Program-made: the position numbers and the translations under genes
Shown: piece by piece, positions 34,706 to 46,129 of the stretch
How positions within the stretch are numbered: position 1 is the first letter of the stretch
Layout of the letters: the number at the start of each line of letters is the position of its first letter
Source: Myotis daubentonii
Taxonomy: Eukaryota; Chordata; Mammalia; Chiroptera; Vespertilionidae
DNA: 64,000 nt
Direction of reading: 5' to 3'
Assembly: GCF_963259705.1 (NCBI RefSeq)
Contig: NC_081846.1
Location: 93,074,641 to 93,138,640 of the forward strand
The notes under the pieces: generated by a model
Seen by the model: only the letters and a program-made list of their open reading frames with translations
Database searches by the model: none
Told to the model about the DNA's origin: nothing

Positions 34706-35104
34706 TCCACCCCCAAGTGTGCGGGGAGCAGCTAATGTGAACTGGGATGCAAATTGCGAGTCTAACCATCACAGACATTAAAGGGAGAGTTAGTGTGGAA
34801 CCCGACAGCACTGTCCATCCACTTGCTAGAGGCAGACACAAAAGTGGCTCTGAGCTGCTGAGCTGCCCAAGTGCCGAGAGACGGAAGGTGCCATAGGTTT
34901 CCTGAGAGGCTCTCACAGAAACAAACTCCCTTCCCAGGTGAATCTGCTCCCTCCAACCATGCGGCCTCAGACACTTCTCCTCCAAGTCCGCAGGTGGTGG
35001 ACAGGTCTGTGTCCTCAGGGCCTCCCAACAAATCGTGCAATATCATCTTTCCCAAAATCTCCTTAATGACCCTCAAAGAGGGCGGGAGGCATCATGCAGA
35101 ACCT
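34706..35104. other. Unassigned sequence
   Basis: I see nothing recognisable in this stretch. Confidence 0.35.
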
Positions 35105-35215
35105 CAAGCCGGCAGAGCTCCAGAACAAGGTTCTATTACTACCCCCCTTGTACAGAGGAGAACCCCGACTCAGAGAAGCCAGTGGACTCCCCCAAGGCCT
35201 TGCAAGGAATAAGCA
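35105..35215 (-). repeat. MIR SINE fossil, reverse orientation
   Basis: TACCCCCCTTGTACAGAGGA, CCGACTCAGAGAAGCCAGTG and CCCAAGGCCTTGCAAGGAA follow the reversed MIR core. Confidence 0.5.
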
Positions 35216-36009
35216 GCAGCAATGAGATAACCCCCCTGCTGACAAGGGAGCCCTTTCCCAATCAGCTCTGCCTGACGAGACTCCTGGTCAGGTTTCAGAA
35301 AGAGACCTGGGTTTGCTCTTTCTCCCGAGGCCCTTCCTTGTGGCACGAGCAGAGAAAGCCAGCCAGGGGAAGCACAGGGGGACAGAGGGCCCAGGACCTG
35401 CCAGAGAAACAGGATGGGCGAGTCCAGAAGATACAGCAAGCGTGGAATAAGTTCGGTCTCACAATAAAGGCTGTTACAGATGTGCACCCAAGACAACAGG
35501 CAGGTCAGAAGGACTCTAAGTTCCGAGTTAGGCCAGGCTGCCAGGTTGCAAAAGCCATAGCTGGCATCAAAACCAGGCCACGTGGGTGAAGCGTGACTGA
35601 GAGGTGGCAGCTTAGAGAGGCAGAGGCCAGGCAGGGCTGGAAATAGAGACCTCAGGGCCCAGCAGACAGGTCTCCAAGGGAGCCCCTAGCGTGTGGGAAG
35701 ATGCTGCTGGACCCTCCAACAGATTGCCTGTAAGCTGCGTGCACTGCAATGGAGGTCTCATGGCAGAACGTCTCCAGGAGCCAAGAGCAGCGCGAGGCAG
35801 CACGGCAGTGTGATGCAGAGCATGGAGCACATCTTGGGAGCGGTCTTCGCCTGTGGGAGGAATAGAGCAGGGGACTGTGAGGCACACCCCAGGACCACAG
35901 GCTCGGGGCACTGGGGCAGGCGTGCAGAGGAAGGGGGCGCTCAGAACAGGAAGACGTCCACGTGCCCGAGCCCGGTGTCAACTGCTGCTGATTCTAGGGA
36001 GGGTGAGTG
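35216..36009. other. Unassigned sequence
   Basis: No repeat is recognised. Open frames here show no domain. Confidence 0.3.
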
Positions 36010-36440
36010 GATTGAACAGTAATTCCCACAAAGGGAGACCCTGGTCCTACCCCCAGTAGCTGTGAATTTGCAATAGAGGTTTGGGAAATAGTTTTTGCAG
36101 GTAGAATAAAAAATCGCTAGATGTGATCATCCTGGGTTTGGGGTTAAATCCAGTGGCTGGTGTCCTTACACAAAGAGAAAGAAAAGGAGATTCCCAGAGG
36201 CAGTAGGCCACATGAATGAAGGCAAAGATGGGGGGCACGTAGCTACCAACCACGGAAAGCCAAGGACTGCCAGCAGTCCCACAGCTGCGAGACGGGCATG
36301 GAGTGGATTTGCCAGAAAGAACCAGCCTTGCAGGACCTGAAGATAGGATTCTGCCCTCCACAACGGTGAGAGAATGCATTTGTTTTAAGCCACTCTGTTT
36401 GTGGTACTATGTTATTCAGTCCTAGAAGCTAATGCAGATG
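36010..36440 (+). mobile_element. MLT1-type LTR (MaLR)
   Basis: GGCTGGTGTCCTTACACAAA, AAGGACTGCCAGCAGTCCCA, ACCAGCCTTGCAGGACCTGA, TTTTAAGCCACTCTGTTTGT and GGTACTATGTTATTCAGTCC follow the 3' half of an MLT1 LTR. It is a diverged solitary LTR facing opposite to the one at 34330. Confidence 0.7.
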
Positions 36441-37204
36441 GTAATTTATTTCATCTTATGGGTCAGTTCTGTCCACTTATAGTGACTGCCCAGAGCACTC
36501 TGTAGAGAACCTGAGGCTATTCAGGCTCCACAGACACATGGCCGTGATCGCCTGGTGAGCCTGCGGCGGTATGGCCCGGAGGTGGCAGCGCGTGCGCCCG
36601 GGATCACCCTCCCTAGCCAACATTTACGCGGTGCTCGGTACTGAAAATGAAAAGGTCAGGAGCATGATTCTTGCCCTCAGTGCCCTTACAGTCTAGCACC
36701 AGAACTCAGTCAGATCGAGGCTCAGTTGGTCTTCCTGTGGAACAAGGGGAAAATCAATCACAACAGCTTTGATAGCACAGAGTTGTCATCAGGAAATGCT
36801 CTCACAAAATATCACTTACAGGAAGAAGAGCAAGCCAGGCATTCTGCCTGATGTCAAATTCAATGGTGGCCAAGAACATGAAGACTTAATGTGTGGGTGC
36901 GTGGACATTGTACAAGTATGGTTTATTTTTTTAGAAAAACCCTCAAAGGTGAAGGTTGCCATTAAATATTTGAATTTATTTTCATATAAGCTAGGCCTAT
37001 GCCATCTTCCAAGGTAACAGGACCTGTAAACTTACTCCCCAGGGGAGGAAAGATGAGTCTGTTTGATGACTCTACCAAGAGCCCCGGATGTGAAACTGTG
37101 CAGCATCCTCGTCTGTGACCTCGTTGTAGCACTATACACTCATCTTTTCTCTTTCATCCTTCAACGCAGCGTCCCCATTTTTGCCCTGATCCCAGCACCC
37201 AGTC
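36441..37204. other. Unassigned sequence with old repeat remnant
   Basis: At 36610-36715, CATTTACGCGGTGCTCGGTA and CCCTTACAGTCTAGCACCAG resemble the remnant near 25.03 kb. The remainder is unrecognised. Confidence 0.35.
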
Positions 37205-37483
37205 TCTCTTCTTTTTTATTGCTTAAAGTATTACAAAGGATATTACATATGTGTCCTTTCTTTCCCACCCGCCCTTAACAATCCCCTGGCCTCCCCTACC
37301 ACCCAGTGTCTTATGTCCATTGGTTATGCTTATATGCATGCATACAAGTCCTTCAGTTGATCTCTTACCCTGCTCCCTCCTGCCCCCCAACCCTCCCCAG
37401 CCTTCCCGCTGCAGTTTGACAATCTGTTCGAGGCAGCTCTGCCTCTGTATCTATTATTGTTCAAAAGTTTATAATGGTCTTTA

Positions 37484-40400
37484 TTACCCAGAAATGAGTG
37501 AGATCATGTGGTATTTTTCCTTCATTGACTAGCTTATTTCACTTAGCATAATGCTCTCCAGTTCCATCCATGCTGCTGAAAATGGTAGGAGTTCCTTCTT
37601 TTTTACAGCAGCATAGTATTCCATCCTGTAGATGTACCACAGTTTTCTAATCCATTCATCTACTGATGGGCACTTAGGCTGTTTCCAGATATTAGCTATG
37701 GTGAATTGTGCTGCTATGAACCCCTATGTTCATATATATCCTTTCTGATTGGTGTTTCTGGTTTCTTGGGATATATTCCTAGAAGTGGGATCACAGGGTC
37801 AAATGGGAGTTCCATTTTTAGTTTTTTGAGGAAGCTCCACACTGTCTTCCATAGTGGCTGCACCAGTCTGCATTCCCACCAGCAGTGCACAAGTGTTCCT
37901 TTTTCTCCACATCCTCTCCAGCACTTGTCATTTGTTGATTTGTTGATGATAGCCAGTCTGACAGGTGTGAGATTGTACCTCATTGTTGTTTTGATTTGCA
38001 TCTCTCAGATGATTAGTGACTTTGAGCATGTTTTCATATGTCTCTTGGCTTTCTGAATGTCATTTTTTGAAAGGTGTCTATTTAGATCCTTTGTCCATTT
38101 TTTGATTGGATTGTTTATCTTCCTTTTGTTAAGTTGTATGAGTTCCCTATAAGTTTTGGAGATTAGGCCCTTATCAGATATGACATTGGCATATATGTTT
38201 TCCCACGAAGTGGGCTTTCTTGTTGTTTTCTTGATGGTTTCTTTTGTTGTGCAGAAGATTTTATTTTGATGTAGTCCCATTTGATCATTTTCTCTTTAGT
38301 TTCAAATGCCCTAGGAGCTGTATCAGTGAAAAAATTGCTTCGGCATATATCTGAGATTTTGTTGCCTTTGGATTCTTCTAGAATTTTTATGGTTTCTAGT
38401 TGTACATTTAAGTCCTTTATCCATTTTGAGTTTATTTTTGTGTATGGTGTAAGTTGGTGGTCTAGTTTCATTTTCTTGCATATATCCGTCCAATTTTCCC
38501 AACACCATTTATTGAAGAGACTATCTTGGCTCCATTGTATGTTCTTGCCTCCTTTGTCAAATATTAATTGGGCATATTGGTTCGGGCTGATTTCTGGGTT
38601 CTCTATTCTATTCCATTGATCTATATGTCTGTTCTTATCCAGTACCAGGCAGTTTTGAGAACAGTGGCTTTGTAATACATCTTGAAATCTGGTATTGAGA
38701 TCCCACCTGCTTTGTTCTTTCTCAGGATTGCTGCAGCTATTCAGGGTCTTTTTTTATTCCAGATGAATTTTTGGAGAGTTAGTTCTAGATCTGTGAAGTA
38801 TGCCGGTGGTATTTTAATGGGAAGTGCATTGAATTTATAGATTGCTTGGGTAGTATGGACATTTTAATGATGTTGATTCTACCAATCCATGAACACGGTA
38901 AGTTCTTCCATCTGGTTATGTCTTCCTCTATCTCTTTTTTCAACATCCTGCAGTTTTCTGAGTAGAGGTCTTTTACCCCTTTAGTAAAGTTTATTCCTAG
39001 GTAGATTAATTTTTTTGGTGCGATGGTTAATGGGATTGTTTTTATAATCTCTCTTTCTGAAAGTTCACTATTGGTGTATAGAAATGCCTCAGATTTCTTT
39101 GGGTTAATTTTGTATCCTGCTACATTGCTGAATTCGTGTATTAAGTCTAGTAGTGTTTTGATGGAGTCTCTAGGGTATTGTATGTATAATATCATGTCAT
39201 CTGCAAATAAAGACAGTTTTACTTCCTCTTTTCCAATTTGGATGCCTTTTATTTCTTCTTCTTGTCTAATTGCAATGGCTAATACTTCCAGTATTATGTT
39301 GAACAGGAGTGGTGAGAGTGGGCATCCCTGTCTTGTTCCCATTCTTAGGGGAAATGGTGTTAGTTTTTGTCCATTGAGTATGATGTTGGCTGTTGGCCTG
39401 TCATATATGGCTTTTATTATGTTGAGGTATGATCCTTCTACTCCCACCTTGCTGACAGTTTTTATCAAAAATTGGTGTTGGATTTTGTCAAATGCTTTTT
39501 ATGCATCAATTGATATGACCATGTGGTTTTTCTCTTTCAATTTGTTTATGTGATGTATCACGTTTATTGATTTGCGGATATTGTACCATCCTTGCATCCC
39601 TGGGATAAATCCTACTTGGTCATGGTGTATGATCTTTCTGATGTAGTGCTGGATCCAATTTGCTAAGATTTTGTTAAAGATTTTGACATCTATGTTCATG
39701 AGGGATATTGGCCTGTAATTCTCTTTCATTGTGTTGTCTTTACCTGGTTTTGGTATTAGGGTGATGCTGGCTTCATAGAATGAGCTTGGAAGTGTTCTTT
39801 CCTCTTGAATTTTTTGTAGTAGTCTGAGGAGGGTAGGTTTTAGTTCTTCCTTGAATGCTTGGTAAAAAACTCCCCTGTGAAGCCGTCTGGTCCTGGGCTT
39901 TTGTTTGCTGGAAGCTTTTTGATGACTGCTTCAATTTCTTCAATTGTTATTGGCCTTTTGAGATTTTTTGATTCTTCCTGATTGAGTTTGGAATGTTGTA
40001 TTTTTCTAGGAATTTGTCCACTTCCTCCAGGTTGTCTAGTTTTTTGGAGTAGAGCTGTCCATAGTATTTTTTAACAATCATTTTTATTTCTGTGAGGTCT
40101 GTTGTTATTTCGCCTGTATCATTTATTATTTTGTTTATTTGGGTCCTCTCTCTTTGCTTCTTGGTGAGCCTGGCTAGAGGTTTGTCAATCGTGTTTATCC
40201 TTTCAAAGAACCAGCTCTTGGTTTCAATGATTTTCTGTATTTTTTTTTGGACTCTATGTCATTTATTTCTGCTTTAATCTTTATTATCTCCTTCCTTCTG
40301 CTCATTCTGGGCTTTTCTTGTTGCTCTCTTTCTAATTCTTGGAGTTGTAGACTTAGATGATTTACTACCATTTTTTCTTGTTTTTTGAGGTAGGTCTGTA

Positions 40401-41290
40401 GAGTTATAAACTTCCCTCTTGGGACTGCCTTCATTGTGTCCCATAGGTTTTGGACTGTTGTGTTTTCATTGTCATTAGTTTCCAGGATGTTTTTAATTTC
40501 TTCTTTGATCTCATTGGTAACCCAATCAATATTTAATAACATGCTATTCAGCTTCCAAGTGTTTGAGTATTTTGGGTTGTTTTTATTGTAGTTCATTTCT
40601 AATATTATGCCATCGTGGTCTGAGAAGATGCTTGGTATGATTTCAATCTTCTTGAATTTGGGTAGACTTTATGACCCAATATGTGGTCTATTTTTGAATC
40701 TGTCACATGAGCACTTGAGTAAAATGTATATTCTGTGGCTTTGGGGTGAAGTGTTCTGAAGATGTCAATTAAGACCATCTGATCTAGTGAGTCACTTAGG
40801 ATTGCTGTTTTTTTGCTGATTGTTCGTCTAGAGGATTTATCCAGTGATGTCAGTGGTGTATTAAAGTCCCCTACTATGATTGTATTGTTGTCGATCTCTC
40901 CTTTGATACCTTCCACGAGTATTTTTATGTATTTGGGTGCTCCGGCATTGGGTGCATATATGATTACCAGGCTTATATCTTCTTGTTGTATTGATCCCTT
41001 TAGTATTACGAAGTGGCCTTCCTTATCTCTTGTTATGGCCTTCACTTTGAGGTCTATTTTGTCCAATATAAGTATTGCTACCCCAGCTTTCTTTTCCTTT
41101 CCATTTGCCTGAAAGATATTTTTCCAACCCTTCAGTTTCAGTCTGTGTGAGTCCCTTCTAATGAGGTGGGTTTCTTGTAGACAGGAAATGTATGGGTCAT
41201 GATTTTTTATCCATTCAGCCACTCAATGTCTTTTGGTTGGAGCATTTAGTCCATTTATGTTTAAAGTTATTATTGAAAGGTACTTGTTTG
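37484..41290 (-). pseudogene. L1 ORF2 (endonuclease and reverse transcriptase), disrupted
   Basis: ORF2p nicks target DNA and reverse transcribes L1 RNA. The N-terminal endonuclease domain (about 41222-40605) holds CLQETHL, VIIYAPN, VGDFNTPL and DSKIDHIL, the usual catalytic blocks. The reverse transcriptase core includes the [20 protein letters not shown] block and FADDMILY near 39270-39210, with both catalytic aspartates present. The C-terminal region ends KYHMISLISG with the stop at 37486-37484. Stops and frameshifts separate these blocks, for example a TGA just before AEWIKNHDPY, so no full protein can be made. Related damage is far worse in L1-A and L1-B. Confidence 0.88.
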
Positions 41291-41522
41291 TAGCCATTTG
41301 TTTTTTTGTGTGGCTGTTTTCTTTCTGAGATTTTTATTTCTTCTTTTTACACCAGTCCCTTTAGCATATCTTGCATTGCTGGCTTGGTGGTGATAAAATC
41401 CCTTAGCCTTTTTTTGTCTGTGAAGCTTCTTATTTCCCCTTCAATTTTGAATGATAGCCTTGCTGGATAGAGTATTCTTGGATTCTGTCCTTTGCTTTGC
41501 TTCACTTTGTAAATTTCCATCT

Positions 41523-42314
41523 ATTCTTTTCTGGCATGATGTGTTTCTATTGATAAATCATTTGATAATATAATGGGAGATGCCTTGTTTGTAACTTTAA
41601 GTCTCTCTCTTGCAGCCTGTAAGAGTCTGTCTTTGTCCTGAACATTTGCCATGGTAATTATGATGTGTCTTTGTGTGGGTCTTTTGGGGTTCACCTTGTT
41701 TGGGAGGCTCTGTGCTTGTGTGACTTTTTTCTTCCCCACCTCAGGGAAGTTTTCTGATATTATTTCTTCAAATCGGTTTTCTATTCCTTGTTCATCTTTC
41801 TGTTGTTCTGGCACCCCTATTATTCATATGTTGTTTTGTTTCTTGTTGTCCCTAAGCTCCCTTAGGCTCTCCTCCTGTCTTTTAATTTTTTTCTCCAATT
41901 GCAGTACAGTTTGGGTGTGTTTTGCTTCCTTGTCTTCTAATTCAGTAATTCGGTCCTCTGCTTCTCCTAGTCTACTGTTGATACTTTCAATGGTGTTTTT
42001 TATTGCAACTATATTGCTCTTCATTTCTTCTTGGTTCTTACATAATTTATTGATTTTTTTCATCTGTTTCTTCTTGCTTCTTGCATAGGAAGTTGATTTT
42101 TTCATCTATTTCTTCTTGCTTCTTGCATAAGTTGTTGATTTTTTTCTCCATCCGGTCCATACACTCTAGGACCCTTATTCTGAATTCTTTTTTTTGTCAT
42201 GTTGCATGCCTCTGTATCACTTAGCTGCTTTTTTGGCCTTCCTCTTCTTTCCTTTGGGGGCTTTCTTTGTCTACCTATGTTTGATCTCACTGGCATATAT
42301 AGATGTTGAGTCAT
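41523..42314 (-). pseudogene. L1 ORF1 (RNA-binding protein), disrupted
   Basis: The N-terminal segment starts near 42314 (possible start MTQHLYMPVRSN; a second methionine opens MTKKRIQNKGPRVYGPDG). A frameshift near 42102 separates it from a coiled-coil segment (NTIESINSRLGEAEDRITEL, then KEAKHTQTVLQLEKKIK). A TGA near 41824 separates that from the RRM and C-terminal domain (ENFPEVGKKKVTQ, RPTQRHIIITMANVQDKDRL). The intact form forms trimers and binds L1 RNA. The coiled-coil start contains about three tandem copies of a roughly 45-bp unit (42062-42150). Confidence 0.85.
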
Positions 42315-43002
42315 TCAGTGACTGCTCCCTGGGTGGCAGTGGCTCCTTTGGCTTTGGTTGCTCCTCAGGCAGTTGCAGTAGCAGCTGCTCCCCAGTTGGC
42401 AGCAGCTCCTCTGGTGGGTGCTATTCACAGCTGTGGTGGCTCTTCTGGCTGTTGTGGGGAGGCTTCACGTACAGCTGCTGTTCCTCAGACAGATGGTGTG
42501 GTGATCAGGAGGCTGCTGTTGCTTGGATCTGCTGCGTTGATTTAAGGGCACAAAATACAACACAACATGGCGCTGCGTACCAGGCACTGAACACAAATAT
42601 AGTCACGATATTAATAACCCCAAATAATGGTGACCACCTGAATTAAGAGGATTAGGGGATAAGGAAGAAAGAAGAGAAAAGAGAAAAAAGAAAAGAAAAG
42701 TGAAATTGGGAGAAAGGAGGGGGAAGGAAAAACAAACGAAAGGAGAGAATGAAGTAGAAGAAGGGAAGAGACTATTTATATGAGGAGAAAACTCTGATAG
42801 AACCTCCACTAATCCCAACCAATTCCGGCAACAGATCCCTGGAGATGAATGCAAACTAGAAACAACCAATAATATCAAGAGAGGCAAGGGAAAACAGAAG
42901 CACAATAATAACAGGGGGGTAGGGGGGGAGGGTGATGGAGGGAGGGGGAAAACAGCAGAAAAAAAGAAAATGAAAAAGCAAAACAACCTCACAACCAGTC
43001 CT

Positions 43003-43014
43003 AAAACACACACA

Positions 43015-43049
<35 letters not shown>

Positions 43050-43051
43050 AA
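43003..43051 (+). repeat. (AC)n followed by an A run
   Basis: About 12 AC repeats run straight into about 24 A residues, inside the purine-rich part of the L1 5' UTR. Confidence 0.95.
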
Positions 43052-43867
43052 CCAACCAATATACTCAACAATCAAGCAAACAGCAACTAAACAATAGAAA
43101 GATAAAAGAAGAAAAAAAAATTTGGATAGTGAAGAAAGATAAGGGATATGTGTATAAGGATTTAGAGCAGTGGATTGGAAATAGGATATATAAGTAGGGT
43201 GAAATTTTGACAGGAGGTAAACAGAAGGAATAGGGAAAACCTAAAGCAGGAATAGGGTAAGAAAAACAGGACAACAAAAGGGGAAAAGTGTGTTTTAGCA
43301 TAGAGGTAAAAGGGTAGAGGGTTTTAGCATAGAGGTAAAATTGAGGTAGGGAAAACTGATGCTAAAGGAACGATGAAAGTAGAATGGAGAACACTAATCC
43401 CAAAATGAAATAAAATAAAGAGAAATTAAAATGGCACTTTAAAAAATGGTAAAATGGTAGCAGTAATAATACTGGTTAAAAATAAAAATGTAGTAATTAA
43501 AAGGGTAAAATCAGGTGATGGAAAAAGAAGAAAAAAGAATTGGTTTCTTAGTTAAAAGGTGAAAAAAGAAAAAAAAAATTGCAGTAGTGAAGGTCCTTTG
43601 GTTCTTCTACTCTTCAGTCTGGCTTGCCTTAGTCCTGTCAGGTATTCAGGAGAGTGTTGAATTTCCCTGTGATACACTGTTCCTGCATGTTGTAAACCAC
43701 AGTTCTGATTTTAAAGCAGGCCTTATTTGTGTCCCAGACTGCCTTAATTTGTATTTACCTAAGAGTCAGTTTGTGGCTCAGCCTCTGGGTGGCAGTGTTT
43801 TTGGGTTGGCCTCTGAGGCTATACGGCTTCTCTATCCAGTAGCAAGGGTTTATTTTCTCTATTGCAC

Positions 43868-44360
43868 TTAACACATTGTATGCGGGAAACGTATTTATAC
43901 ATTGACTGGTAATAGAGCAAGGGACACGTATTAATACGTCTTTTATAGACTAGCGGTAGAATGCGGTTAACATATAAATACGTTTATTTTTATACTTTTT
44001 TATTGCTCTAAAGGGATGCTAACATGCAGATATACGAATTCCAAAGGACAAAATTTGGGTCTCTAACACATACAATGGTGAATTATGTATGTACTTCCAG
44101 GTATAACGGTAATCTATTCAACTGCGTAGAGTCATCCCTTCACACAATTCTCTTCCTCGCCACGCATTCAGAGCGATTCGAAGAAAAATAATTCAGTATA
44201 CATTTTAGAGTAAATCACAAAAAGTTTCATTGAAAAAAATTATGTAAAACTAAAGTTATCGTAATTTTACTGAACATTGCCATTTGCGCAAAAAATTAGC
44301 AAAAATGGCCCATGCCACCTGTTAGCGCGCGATAAAAACTACCCGCAAACAATGTGTTAA
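43868..44360 (+). mobile_element. piggyBac MITE inserted at TTAA in the L1 5' UTR
   Basis: TTAA occurs at both ends (43868-43871 and 44357-44360). The inverted termini are CACATTGTATGCGGG on the left and CACATTGTTTGCGGG read inwards from the right, with one mismatch. The 485-bp interior is AT-rich and has no transposase frame. Vespertilionid bats are known for recently active piggyBac elements, which fits. The insertion postdates the L1. Confidence 0.92.
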
Positions 44361-44917
44361 AACTGGTTTTGGGAGGTCAACTGTCCAGAGCTTGGTCTTT
44401 AATCATTACCCTGCTCTGTGCTGTTGCTGGGATTGAAAATCCCTCTGTAGGCCAGACCCTGTTAACTCCCAGGGACTAATCAGATTATTTTAATCCTTCA
44501 TCTCATTCAGGGTGGAATCTGGGTGTGGCTGTGCTCCTAGCCTGGGGGCTGGGTGGGGGAGTCCCACCCTCCGATGAGAATGGCTGCCCCAGTCCTGGGC
44601 CCAAGGGTGTCTCAGCACTCAATTCCCTGCCACCTCTCCTGGCCCCCCCTTTCTCCTCAGCCTCTCCCCAGATTCCACTAGTCTGCACCTTCTCCCTCTC
44701 TTCAGCACAGGTGTCTGTATCCGAAATGTCTTATGAACAGGGTTCAGTGAAAACAAACAAACAAACGCTGGCCGCGGAAACTGGGAAGGCTGAGTTTCTG
44801 TAAGCTCTTCTCTTAATGGCACTGCATGGTCTGGTCAGCTCTTCAAGGTGCCCCCTTTAGGCTCAGTCCTCTGTGATCACAGAACCCAAATCTCAAACCC
44901 CTGGTGACAAGAATCTC

Positions 44918-45175
44918 TCAGATCTCCTTTCCCCAGTCAGGGGCTGTGCCTGTCCCAAGGGATGCTGCTGTCTGCCACGCGGTCTCCCTCTGACCCTCTG
45001 GGCTCAGAGGTCTGGCAAACTTTCCTGCCAAGATCCCTGGTTTTTTTACCTTTCCAGGGGAGTTCTGCCCTTCCCGGCTGCAAACCGTCTCACCAGCTGA
45101 GTAATTTCTCCAATTCGGGGTGGGTGTTATTAGTTTCAGCTGCTCACTCCATTTGCTCCAGAGGACCTGGGACAT
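44918..45175 (-). CDS. Putative 85-codon ORF at the start of the L1 5' UTR
   Basis: A sense-orientation frame opens about 30 bp inside the L1 and encodes 85 residues starting MSQVLWSKWSEQLKLITPTP and ending PDWGKEI. It has no recognised domain. It lies in the L1 sense direction, unlike the antisense primate ORF0. It may be a chance opening in a GC-rich region; conservation across L1 copies would decide. Confidence 0.25.
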   Translation of the reverse strand: MSQVLWSKWSEQLKLITPTPNWRNYSAGETVCSREGQNSPGKVKKPGILAGKFARPLSPEGQRETAWQTAASLGTGTAPDWGKEI

Positions 45176-45207
45176 GTCTGCCTATATCGCCGCCATCTTG
45201 TCTTCTC

Positions 45208-45866
45208 CTTCTTTTTTTCACATTATCTCCTGAGAAATTTACTCTCAGAACTATCACCTTTCCCAGCCATGTCCCAGGAGGCAAAATGGATGAGAGACAT
45301 CGTGTTCTCCATGAACTCTCACGCCTCTAGGTCTTTCCTCCTACTGGTACCTCTGCCTCAAATCTACTTTCCTCCGCCACCCTTCACCATATGGTAAAAT
45401 TACTCACTCTTCAACTTCCAGCCCAAATAAATATCCCTCCCTGGATACCCCCTTCCCCTTCCCCACATGAATGAATGACTCCCACCCCCACCCCCCGAGC
45501 CATCATGCAGCTCCTCTGCTTCAAACACAGCGCAGTCATCACACCACTGGCTCCTGTCCCGTGTCTGCATTGTCCACTGTGAGGTTAGATCCTTGGGAAA
45601 TGCATCTTCTTCACTGTCAGCCAGTCTCTAGCAGTGTGTCTGGCAAACAGAAAATGCCGATAACACTAAATGGTCAGTGGTCATCAAATATTGAACACCT
45701 GTGAATAAACGCTTTAAGATTAGCTATGATTTACTGATGTCCTCTGAGGGGAAGTTAAGAGCCATTTTTTTGCAAGGTTTTCTGGGTTAAATACCACAGC
45801 ACTACCCTCCTCCCTCTGCTAGCTGCTCTTAGCTGCCTGTCTACCAGCCATTTCCATTCATTCATT
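45208..45866 (+). repeat. Probable L2 remnant
   Basis: CCTCTAGGTCTTTCCTCC, ACCCTTCACCATATGG and GTGTCTGGCAAACAGAAAAT resemble the L2 3' region in order. The sequence is diverged and non-coding, and the call is tentative. Confidence 0.35.
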
Positions 45867-45879
45867 GAAAGCTTTTGTG

Positions 45880-46113
45880 CCGAAAACCGGTTTGGCTCAG
45901 TGGATAGAGCGTCAGCCTGTGGACTGAGAGGTCCCGGGTTCGATTCCGGTCAAGGGCATGTACCTGGGTTGCGGGCACATCCCCGGTGGGGGATGTGCAA
46001 GAGGCAGCTGATCGATGTTTCTCTCTCATCGATGTTTCTAACTCTCTCTATCTCTCTCCCTTCCTCTCTGTGAAGAATCAATAAAATATATTTTAAAGAA
46101 AAAAAAAAAAAAA
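45880..46113 (+). mobile_element. VES-type SINE with 13-bp target duplication
   Basis: This is the best-preserved tRNA-like head in the window: A box TTTGGCTCAGTGGATAGAGC and B box GGTTCGATTCC, then the GGGCATGTACCTGGGTTGCG body, TCTCTC stretch and a long A tail. The duplication GAAAGCTTTTGTG flanks it (45867-45879 and 46114-46126). Confidence 0.95.
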
Positions 46114-46129
46114 GAAAGCTTTTGTGGGT

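Larger units (their letters stand above)
37205..45207 (-). mobile_element. Near full-length L1 on the minus strand (L1-C)
   Basis: Read in reverse, the element has all parts in order: the 5' end with a CAAGATGGCGGCGATATAGG start (about 45200), a long 5' UTR with a purine/pyrimidine-biased middle, ORF1 (42314-41523), ORF2 (about 41290-37484) and a 3' UTR of about 280 bp. Without the piggyBac insertion at 43868-44360 the 5' UTR is about 2.4 kb. Both ORFs carry a few frameshifts and stops, so the copy is recently dead, though the RT motif FADDMILY is intact. The flanks share a TCTC(C)TTCTTTTTT-like stretch, which may be a target duplication but is too simple to be sure. It is the best copy here and serves as reference for L1-A and L1-B. 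Confidence 0.92.
42315..45207 (-). promoter_or_regulatory. L1-C 5' UTR and promoter region
   Basis: This region precedes ORF1 on the minus strand and would carry the L1 RNA polymerase II promoter. Its first bases contain CAAGATGGCGGC (complement at 45189-45200), which fits the YY1-type initiator motif found at the start of other mammalian L1 elements. The middle (42640-43590) is strongly strand-biased: purine-rich on the plus strand with (AC)n and A runs. A piggyBac MITE interrupts it. Confidence 0.7.

Noticed and set aside
35035..35589. 184-codon ORF
   Set aside because: It starts near and runs through a MIR fossil and has no domain.
37205..45207. Host coding gene on the minus strand
   Set aside because: All long frames match L1 ORF1 and ORF2 motifs in order.
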